A DNA stretch of 64,000 bases, taken from contig NMRA01000574.1 of assembly GCA_002633005.1 (NCBI GenBank), forward strand, positions 32,967-96,966. The letters are read 5' to 3'. The position numbers were made by a program, and so were the translations under genes. Below, one piece after another: positions 8,601 to 17,025 of this stretch. Each line of letters begins with the position of its first letter. Within the stretch, counting starts at the first letter, position 1. The notes beneath the pieces are model-generated. The model was not told where the DNA came from and searched no databases. It worked only from the letters and a program-made list of their open reading frames with translations. This DNA is from Phoronis australis (taxonomy: Eukaryota > Phoronida > Phoronidae).

Positions 8601-10908
8601 ATTGACGTACATGAAGTGATATCTTACTCGACATTATTCCTCGTACTCGGTCGATACGCGAAATAATGTCTCGTGGGATATTACTTCATGTACGCCACTC
8701 TCCGTACGTTTTGTGTATTTATTTTTTAGCAAGTGATTTGCAGGTGTCTTAAAAATTTATAATTTCCACGAATGCTAACTTAGTTGCTTGTCATGACGGG
8801 CTCCTTTAAATCGCCAAGGCAGTTTGGCAATCAGAGGAGTTCTAGGCGATGTGTTTTAACCAAATTCACTTCAAACAAAGGATTTAAACACAACGACATT
8901 GCTTTGGGATGGTGAATATGTCTAAAGGATGAGCATGATTCATAATAGCTTTCAAGGTGTACTTTAATGCAAGCCCTTTAGTGTTGGGCATTGAAAGGTT
9001 TTTTACTGTAACTGGATACTGTTCTGTGACCCACAGATTGATGTGAACTGATTGCTACGGTTTGATAGTAGTTAGAGTGGGAAAGCATTGGCTGTGTCAT
9101 CTACTGCAAATTGTAATATTGGTTGTGCTGTAGAGTGACAAAAGAGGTGGATGCCAACTCGAGGGAGGCAAAACAAGCTCAAGCTGAGCAGGAAAAGGAA
9201 GTCACGGCACCCACGTCGCAGTCTGTCAGTTTGGGGTAAGTGATGGCTGAGGCATGCACATCACAGTCTGTCTGTCTGGGGTAAGGGGATCTGAGGTGGG
9301 TGCGACTGGCTGCACAGTCTATTAGCCTGGAGTAAGTGGTGGCTGATGTTGGGTTGGAACTGTATGGCTGCCTGTGAACCTGTGGTAAGGGAGCTTAGGT
9401 GGTGTACTTTCCTGTCTGGATGGAATGAGCGTAGCCCCGTTCCAGCTGTCTGTATGCGGTTGACTTCATGTAGTTGACTAAGCGTGATAAGTGTCGTTAC
9501 TTTCGCATTGAAAAAGGGATATAGAGAATACTTAAAGTACTGCTTGCTTGTTATTTTGTTACTATTCTGTACGTACTGAATTTTCTAAGTATCCTGTGTG
9601 TAGTATAATATGAAGACAAGCGCGTAGTGGGTAGGATATTAAGGTTTGTGTGAGTGTTGCTCATTTACTACAAACCAACACCAGCATAGTATACGTGATG
9701 TTGAGGGTGATCAGTGTGGGTGAGGGGCTTTGAAGGGGGGAAGCATCCTCAACGCAGTATTGTAGTCTAAAGTAGAGTTTCGTAGAGGGCGATGTTTGAG
9801 GGTTTAAGTAATTGCCTGGTGGTCACAGATAAATATTTTGTGCATAAGAGTAATTAATACCTGAACATCCGATCACAAAAAAATTTGTTTATTCATTCTT
9901 CATCTGTTGAGAATCAATAAAATCACAAACATGGCTGTGCTGTTGACGAGAGTTGATGCTTGCCTATGGAGCTTCTTGCTGGAAATATTTTGCAATGACT
10001 TTGCTGTACAAATTGTTCAATTGTCATTAGTCCACCTAAGTTAAGTCCATTCACGTTTCAGCTTGTTTTTAACTAACTGTTCATTGCCAAAACATGAATT
10101 TTGAATCCCCAATAAGTGAAAAACCTGTGTTCATGCCTTGCAACATCATTCAATCTTCATAATCACTTTAACATTTTTCAGGCTATGTATAATAAGCCCT
10201 TGCATAGGGGTGAAATTAGAAATTTTGACAATGTAATTGAAAAGAGATTGTTGTCATATAGCTTCACACATCCATGTTAGAAACCTATGAGAGACCTCTG
10301 TTATCATTCTGATTTTTGTTGGTCTTCAGTTCCAAGAGGCCACCACCAGGTGGCGGTGGGCTGGGTAGTGTGCTGGGTAAGATTGGCAAGAAGGCAAAAA
10401 TCAGCACGCTGGAGAAGTCGAAGTTGGACTGGAACTCTTTTAAAAAGGAGGAGGGAATTGACGAGGAGTTACAGATCCATAACAGGGGCAAGTCTGGGTA
10501 CGTAACTCAAGCCGTTAATAAGGGTCTTGCACATGGAGTATGGTCTCATCGAGCACCACATTTTGGTGTTACCTTGGTTATTGATTTAAGACTGTGTGAT
10601 CCATTCCAGAACAAAGTGTGTTTGTGGTAACCCGAAGCCAATTTGCTATGAACTTCGCAGTCATTTCAGGTTGTACAATATATTGTTTTTATTTTTAAAG
10701 CTGTGCAAGTCTGGTTCTCTTCAAAGAGAAAGTGCACATCATGCAAAGTGAACTTCCTTTTTGCATTAACTACAGTTATATTGAGAGACGGGCGTTTTGC
10801 ATTAATTACAGTTATATCGAGAGACAGGCATTTCTGCAGAGGGCGGACCTGAGACAGTTTGAAATTGAAAAGGAGCTACGACAAGCAGCCTCCAAGAAGC
10901 TAGTCTGA
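5523..10908 (+). CDS. CFDP1: CFDP1 (craniofacial development protein 1; BCNT/Swc5 family), 5' exon missing
   Basis: Five exons join in frame: 5523-5643, 7415-7810 (its allelic partial copy is 6313-6626), 9134-9235, 10330-10497 and 10812-10908. With one base from an unseen upstream exon they give 295 codons including TGA, close to the human protein (about 299 residues). Order of regions: acidic N-terminal part ([15 protein letters not shown]); basic patch ([10 protein letters not shown]); second acidic part; [12 protein letters not shown], like the LWASFLNDVG of vertebrate CFDP1; [14 protein letters not shown]; and the C-terminal BCNT domain ([35 protein letters not shown]). The yeast relative Swc5 belongs to the SWR1 remodeller that exchanges H2A.Z, so a nuclear chromatin role is inferred. 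The initiator exon, usually a short acidic peptide, was not found in the window. The gene converges on the Cas gene downstream. Confidence 0.93.
5644..6312 (+). other. CFDP1 intron, first allelic copy
   Basis: GT..AG intron between the two N-terminal exons. The second copy is 6750-7414 and shows several small indels against it. No embedded gene is seen. Confidence 0.7.
6313..6626 (+). CDS. CFDP1: CFDP1 exon, copy 1, truncated at the N
   Basis: The acceptor is AG at 6311-6312. It encodes [18 protein letters not shown] to SPEATK and stops abruptly at the N at 6627. The complete version is 7415-7810. It differs by a few substitutions, as expected of another allele. Confidence 0.8.
6629..6749 (+). 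CDS. CFDP1: CFDP1 acidic/basic exon, second (allelic) copy
   Basis: Near-identical to 5523-5643, but it begins directly after the N and lacks its own splice acceptor. Most likely it is the other haplotype placed in series rather than a second exon. In a correct model only one copy should be used. Confidence 0.75.
7415..7810 (+). CDS. CFDP1: CFDP1 exon, complete copy
   Basis: The acceptor AG is at 7413-7414 and the donor GTGAGT starts at 7811. The exon holds the charged middle region, a lysine/glutamate-rich helix ([15 protein letters not shown], possible coiled coil), the conserved [12 protein letters not shown] motif and [11 protein letters not shown]. The codon split at its end joins 9134 to give EEVK-VTKEVDA, as in vertebrate CFDP1. 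Confidence 0.9.
7811..9133 (+). other. CFDP1 intron containing inverted repeats
   Basis: GT..AG intron of 1.3 kb. It contains a foldback structure at 8580-8722 and 13-bp inverted sequences at 8000-8012 and 8571-8583. Otherwise AT-rich without coding sequence. Confidence 0.75.
8580..8722. repeat. Foldback/MITE-like inverted repeat
   Basis: The left arm (ATAAATACAAAACTTACCTC.. then GTACATGAAGTGATAT) pairs with the right arm (ATATTACTTCATGTAC.. then ACGTTTTGTGTATTTAT). The centre has GACATTATT/AATAATGTC. Imperfect palindrome of about 143 bp. Confidence 0.7.
9134..9235 (+). CDS. CFDP1: CFDP1 exon [15 protein letters not shown]
   Basis: The acceptor is TAG at 9131-9133 and the donor GTAAGT starts at 9236. 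It encodes [19 protein letters not shown] and a Thr/Ser-rich tail. The donor is followed by imperfect copies of the exon edge (see repeat 9218-9390). Reading past the first donor gives an immediate in-frame TAA. Confidence 0.9.
9218..9390 (+). repeat. Tandem copies of an exon-donor junction
   Basis: The junction motif (CAGTCTGT..CTGGGGTAAG type) appears with GTAAG at 9236, 9281, 9332 and, more weakly, 9384, spaced 45, 51 and 52 bases. Only the first is productive because the frame meets TAA immediately after it. Confidence 0.7.
9236..10329 (+). other. CFDP1 intron
   Basis: GT..AG intron of 1.1 kb. The 5' end carries the donor-like tandem repeat. Nothing else recognisable. Confidence 0.75.
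10330..10497 (+). CDS. CFDP1: CFDP1 exon with the first half of the BCNT domain
   Basis: The acceptor is CAG ending at 10329 and the donor GTACGT starts at 10498. It encodes a Pro/Gly linker ([12 protein letters not shown]), [33 protein letters not shown] and IHNRGKSG, the most conserved block of the family. A CTCF-type motif (10343-10357) is embedded in the Pro/Gly codons. Confidence 0.95.
10498..10811 (+). other. CFDP1 last intron
   Basis: A 314-bp GT..AG intron ending in the duplicated acceptor. The alternative 3' limit is 10775. Confidence 0.8.
10759..10830 (+). repeat. 36-bp tandem duplication spanning the last CFDP1 splice acceptor
   Basis: Unit 1 (10759-10794) and unit 2 (10795-10830) differ at 4 of 36 positions. 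Each contains TTTTGCATTAA, a CAG acceptor and codons for YIER. Using the first acceptor (exon start 10776) instead of the second (10812) adds exactly 12 in-frame codons with no stop. Confidence 0.9.
10812..10908 (+). CDS. CFDP1: CFDP1 terminal exon, end of BCNT domain
   Basis: It encodes [20 protein letters not shown] and ends KKLV with TGA at 10906-10908. It matches the vertebrate C-terminus in length and pattern. The alternative start at 10776 would insert [12 protein letters not shown]. The upstream acceptor has the better pyrimidine tract (CTTCCTTTTT), so either may be used. Confidence 0.92.
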
Positions 10909-11997
10909 CCAGGTGGCGCTAGTGTGTGAAGAAGATTTTGAAGACCGTTCATCTCAACTCAGATGCTCTTTTACTAACACGCGTGACAGACTTTGTACAA
11001 TGGCTTTTGTTATTGTTAAGCAAAGGTTTCAACTTTGTTGTCAGTGTGAAGTAAAGGTACAAATTGCAGTAGAAAAGACGGAGGACCACACTACAAGTGA
11101 CGACCACATTACAATGTGACAGGCTCATAATGTCCCTAGCCAGCTGTACTCTATGCAATTTGATGTCATTACAGCAAATCTGTGTTAGGTCTCACAAAAC
11201 ATTTTGGATAAGTCAGGAGTGATTGGTTGTAACGCAATTCAACTACGTTGTCATCTGCCATCTCAAAAAAGAATTTTCGTGTTGAATTACGTTCTGTGTC
11301 ATTCTGGTGGCAGCAACTTCATGACTCATTTCAGTTAAACGTAGATTATAAGTTTCCTTTGAGAGGTCTAGTAGAGTAACAACGCAGTCGCACGAAGTCA
11401 CCCGATGCCAATGTGTTAACGGCTGTTATTTTGTTACCCCAGGTCCAAACTTTTTACAGCATAATTCACGAGAAGGAAACACACCAAGAGCCTGGCCATT
11501 CACTTTGAAACAACATTCAGTTTTCAAAAAATGTCATTTACCATGTTAGAAAATAGATATAGCATTGTGGCTTGTGCTGGACTAGATTGATCAGGATGTT
11601 GGCCAATTATAGCCCTCTTGAGACACTAATATGTTGGAGAAACGAAAAGAATGAAACTCAAGTGGCTTTGTTTTGAATATGAACACATATCTGTGGAAAT
11701 ACAATGTTTATTTTACTTTGACAGTGGTGCGCTCAATGGCAGCAATGATGTAATTTTTGGATTAATTTGTAGAACAATGTCCAAATTTGGCTAACTTCAG
11801 AGCATCAGATATCAGATGTTCGGATTCATGTGAAACTTTCCGATACAAAGCTTCGTGCATTGTTCTGCGAATTAGTAATTGTTTTTAAAATTTTAATTTT
11901 TTTGCATGAGTTTTCATCAATATTAGGACTTTAAAAACTCATGAAAATACTCAAAAGTTGCATCAGATGACAAGGAAACTGGAAAACCGGAACTGAA

Positions 11998-12240
11998 GTG
12001 TTTTTGAGATTTCATCTTGAGCACTTAATTTAATGAAATTTATCCATGTTATCAGTACCATTGTTTTGTATCAATGTATCTTGACTTTTTCTTAAATTTT
12101 TGCTAAAAATGACCCAATTAACGGCAGATAGGTAAAAATTATAAATCAAATTGTAATGGCTTTCTAGTTTCATAAACTTTATACTTTTATTGAGTTAAAA
12201 TCTACAGTTTTGTAGATATTTATCTACGAGATCTTACATA
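11998..12240 (+). repeat. Dispersed repeat, copy A
   Basis: Shares an ordered series of phrases with 49255-49500: GTTTTTGAGATT-CATCTTG, TATCAATGTA, CCA-TTAACGGCAGAT, GAGTTAAAATCTA-AGTTT and AGATATTT. Diverged old repeat, same orientation. Confidence 0.6.
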
Positions 12241-13454
12241 ACCGGATAGTTGGCATATCTGGACTGAGTTAATATTTGCTGGCATAGCCTACGTGAGTGG
12301 AATCAAAGAGATGCATCAGTTTTTTGCAAACCGTCTCATCAGTCGAAACTTGATATCAATGCACAGACCATTTGGCGTGAATAAGCTGTGAATTGAGCAG
12401 TGTAAACACTTATTGAAATGGATACATAAACCTACCTTCCATCATGAAAGCTTTTGATTTGGACCACTTTCCGTTATGAAATTGGTCTCTAATTGTCACT
12501 TAGTCAAATTGGAGGTGAATTCAGAACTTCAGAAGAACTGGCAGTTGCTTGAGATCATGTTCTTCGTGTTGGTTCGTCACGCTGTGTCATTTTGGTCTCT
12601 TAGTATGATCACATTTTAAGTGGCTTACAAGTATCTGAAAGAAGTCCTTAAAATTCACACTTCGCGTTTTTATCGAAACTGCAATGCCTATACAGAGACT
12701 TACTTAAAAACAGATGTCACAAAATACTGTTACATATTACTTTGCATCATTTTGGCGAAAGTTTTCTGTTCCACTCGTCCTGGTCACAAAATTGCAGAAA
12801 GCTTACAGTTTTGATGGCTTATTTGCGAAGTTACAATTCACTGCCTCATCACAATTGACCTATGGCCAGGATTTTGAGTGACTGCTTATCTGACCAATTA
12901 GAACGCATCATTGTTGACACACCTTCGTTTCCAAGCAGCCATTTTACCTGACCAACAACACCTTGCTGGGTAAAACTTATTGTTTGTCAGGTGTCACGTG
13001 ACTTTTCGCAAGGGGGCAGAGTTTGTGATAGGTCAGTTGGGGAAACTTGGCCTTATCCAAGCTCTGGCAAAAAATCTGGAAATGACAATTGCTGTTGCAG
13101 ATTATTCAGCGAATCGTCAGACTGTAGTTCGACTAGCGCTATTTGGATATGCTTACTTTACATTCACAAGGAAAAGAGTAGATAATAGTTTGACTTATGC
13201 CTCAGTGGCCTGAAAATTCGTTAACTTTTCTCCTTTACATTCAACTTGTTATGTGCCGTATTCTTGCTAAACACGAGTTATGGTTACTGGCAATTTGAAA
13301 TTTTGAGGGCTATATAATTAAAACTTTGCCAATAGTGAATGGAACTGGACTGTGGAATACAGTTAGAACGCCCTTGCATTACCACGAAGCGAAAAATATT
13401 TAAGAATTGTGCAATGGATGTTTGCATGTTATTGTCTACTATCTAGGTGTTTAT

Positions 13455-13460
13455 AATAAA
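13455..13460 (+). terminator. Candidate CFDP1 polyadenylation signal AATAAA
   Basis: Canonical hexamer about 2.5 kb after the CFDP1 stop, followed by a T-rich stretch. Transcript evidence is lacking, so an earlier non-canonical site is equally possible. Confidence 0.35.
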
Positions 13461-13480
13461 ATGTAACTTTTTACAAGTCA

Positions 13481-14973
13481 TTTATGATTCAGTGTCGTAA
13501 ACATTACACTTCAATATGAATACTTGTTGGGTTTTCTCTGATAGGTCACCATCCACACAGGAATTTACAGCAACAAATACTTGTGGGTTTCCCCAACTGA
13601 GAACGAGATATCGGACAAGGTTGCCGTTGTGCATCAAGTAGCATTATGCTAAATATAGAGCCCTTCAGGTGGAAATCGAGCATCGGGGTCTTACGAACCG
13701 CAAATGGGTTGCCAATATGCAGTAACAGCACCGCGACTGCGAGGGAAAGGAGGTTACAATCTGCCTCGTTTTGTATATCTTGCACGAGAAATGCTGCTGA
13801 AATACGTCCTAGTACTCAGTAACTGCAGAACATTAAACAGTTAGATCTTGTTTCTCCCAAAAAAAGCAAGATTTCACAAAACTTCGAAAAATCACACGAG
13901 TGAAAAGCCAGTGTTTTTGGAGTATACTCTAGAGCTTATTAGCCTGTCCTTGCAAAATAGCGACCACAGAAGTGATTGGTCGACGAGGTTTGAGTGTATA
14001 ATTATAGGATTGAATTCAATATTTCCATGCCGTTATTGAACATTTTTCACTGTAAGCAAGTTGGCTTGTGGCCTATGGAATTCAACCATGCATTGCACTG
14101 TCATTTGTTCAAGCAAAAAATGTGTCAAAATTCCTTCTCGTTCAAAAAACAGCAAAATTTGTTAGAAAAAATTTTTGTACCCGATAATTTGCAGTTTTTA
14201 TTTTCGTTTCATCATAACTTCTAATGAAGCCAGACGAATGTTACATGCCCGAACAGCTGAAGAAAAATTAGTTTCAGATGAGATTCTGTCAACTCAATTT
14301 GAAAACTAGTCTTATCTCTTGAATTGGAATTTGATGAATGACCCAAGATCCCATCTGTGAACAAAGAAGTGAACTATATACTTAGTGTCTCACTCAACAT
14401 TTTTTTGTTTTAAGTGTAGAACTAACACGTGGATAATTTTGAGTTCCATGGCCAATTTTCAAGTCTGAGCTTATAGTAAATTTTTAAAACAGTTGGCACG
14501 AAACATGGATGTCTTCAATGTATTTTTTTGAGTTTCATTTACTACTCGACCTCAATTATCAATAAATGTACACGTTTTTTGGTTCACTAACTTAGAAACT
14601 GATGTATAGTTCAGACCTAAGCCGTTTAACTTTCTAACCTGGTTAAAAGGTTAACTCCTGGTGTGAACACATTAAATCATTAATAGAATTACAACTGTAG
14701 CGAGGTTGTAACCCGCTGTAAGTCATTGCCCTTAGTTTTGTACTGAGACAATCACAATGGCATTGACCTCTGACCAGAAAACCCAGCAACTTTTAGTTTT
14801 AACTGTTGCAATGACCAGCATGAACAATAGCAATTTTAATTGGTAGTTAAAACTTTGATGTAAGTTATAACTATGGAAAAGTAAACCTGGGTTACTTTTA
14901 TGTGAACACAACATCAGTTTGTGACTTCTGTCAAGAATATGAGTATATCAGAGTTATGATAAATTCTAGAAGT
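13481..14973. other. Intergenic DNA between convergent genes
   Basis: AT-rich, with no recognisable gene. Short open frames of 60-80 codons show no conserved pattern. Confidence 0.5.
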
Positions 14974-14979
14974 TTTATT
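14974..14979 (-). terminator. Candidate BCAR1 polyadenylation signal (AATAAA on minus)
   Basis: TTTATT on the plus strand, about 2.05 kb downstream of the Cas stop codon. It was the first canonical minus-strand hexamer I found after the stop. Confidence 0.35.
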
Positions 14980-17025
14980 AAAAATTTTCAACCATTTACA
15001 ACAATTCAACAATCAGTAAAAGTAGAGTTAATGCAATTAACAAAATGAAATAAACCAATATATAATAATATACAAACACAATCGATGGTGTATAGACATT
15101 TGATTTTAGTCTCATGGAAGCAATGACGTGTAAATTAATATTTACAGCAAAATGTAAAAGCCTGCCTACGTTACGATTTACAAAAACATTGCTTACATGC
15201 CATTTTCATAGTCTAGTAAAACATTTTTTCATGTCCATTAATAGGTATACACTGAAAAGCAGCACATTTTCATGTACATTGCGATTGGCTTGAAAGTGGA
15301 AAACAATCTGCAGGAGTGACCCCAGTAAATTACTGTATACAAAAGATCCCTTGGTCGAATTATAGCAAACTGATACAAAAGCTTCAGGCTGCAATACCTT
15401 TGAAAAAAAATGTTTTGGGTGCAACTATTTGATTTGTTTTTTAATACAGCAGTTAATGTTCCTAAATTACACATGACAAAAACATGGATGAAGTAGAGTT
15501 CACTGATGGCTTCAGCTCGACTTGTGATAAAACTCAAACAAGTCGAATATACGTGCCTATTTTTTCGCTCACTCTGGGAGAATCGAACTAATGCAAGTTT
15601 TGCAGTGAGTTTGAAACTTTGGCTCAACTTAATTAGCACTCCACAGGGCTTTGAGAAGTACGTACAACAATAAACTACCAGACGGGTGTTATCCTGGCAT
15701 TTCACAAATAAGTCTTGGTTGGGTAAAACATCCAAATCTCGAAACCATGGACAGTTGTGGAAATCACCCAACACTCCATCTACTCAATTCATGGAAAACA
15801 ATGGAATGCAAAAAATTAAGCTTAATAATGTGGTTTGGTAAAATTTCCTTAAATGCGAAGAAAATGTTGTTCTCAAATTGTCTTCTTTGATTTTTTAAAC
15901 GCTTACTAAATTGCCAAAAATGATCAAGATTTCATCTTGTGTTTGTTGATGACGGCTACTCTATATGAAGTTTTGCTCTTGACAATTTGATTAAATAAAA
16001 TTCTACTGTTCCAGGATACTATGTAGTAATTTAAATAAACTTAAACGTAATTATATAACACGTGAGAGTATATGTCTTAACTAATGAATTAAAGGTTTCA
16101 GAATTAAACAGTGAACTTTGGGGAAAGGAAGCATGTGAAGGCATAACAAGTAAATTGGGATATTGATTGAACAGTCTAGGCATAATTTGCAGTCATCTGT
16201 CTGGACAGCCCACGCATCTCATACAATCTGCTTTGCAAGCCAATCTTTACGAACACTGCTTGTATGTCACAATCAAATAATCAAATCTCACAAAGGACAA
16301 ACAAATATTTCAACTCGTTTCCCCGGACAGTTACAATCTTGGCAAATGTTCAATTGACTAGATGAATAAGAAATACAGCTGAAGATAACCACTATCTCCA
16401 AAAAGCACTCTTGGAGCTACATCTATAGTGACATTGTGCAAAGATTGTACAGGCGGTTTCAAAAAGATGCGTTTGTCATATAGAAATAGCAATTTCAAAT
16501 TGTATTCATTTTCGAACGTCCAGTATTTTTACTGAAAAAATGAACGCATTTTCTACATGTATGTAAAAGAAAATCTTTGAAATCTGCTTAAATATTTGAC
16601 TCTTTTACAAACTAATAGTCACACAAAATGTCATTTAACATGTTCAGAGATTAACAAATGATTTGCAAGTACAATGTTACTCAAGATGCCAAGGAACACG
16701 TCTTGTGAAGCTTCAAAAGGAAATATAATGGAACCGTTTACCACAACATGGTAAAGAGGAAACATAAAAACATTAACATCTGCCTTTAGACTGACAATAT
16801 GAACTTCACACTGTGACCCCAAAACCATAACCAAATTAAACACTTTTTCTTCTGAAGCTAGACCATTTCAGTTAACTCTTTCCATGAAGCAATGGATTTG
16901 AACTTCATTTCAAACCAGACATGCTACAAAATATCCATGCCTATGAAGAAAGTTAAAAAACAACACAGAATAAAAGTGTGCACTATGGAAGCATGACCAT
17001 AAATCGCCACTAGGAGTCGCTACTA
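14974..17025 (-). other. Probable 3' UTR of the BCAR1-like gene
   Basis: AT-rich sequence between the stop codon and the candidate poly(A) signal. It holds a 178-codon minus-strand open frame (15238-15774) with no recognisable domain and a Cys/Phe/Tyr-rich composition, which I treat as chance. Confidence 0.45.

Larger units (their letters stand above)
10909..13480 (+). other. Probable CFDP1 3' UTR and downstream DNA
   Basis: AT-rich, without a coding exon. The first clear plus-strand AATAAA after the stop that I found is at 13455-13460. A CTCF-like GACCAGGTGGCGCT immediately follows the stop codon. The interval 11998-12240 is related to 49255-49500 (dispersed repeat). Confidence 0.45.
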
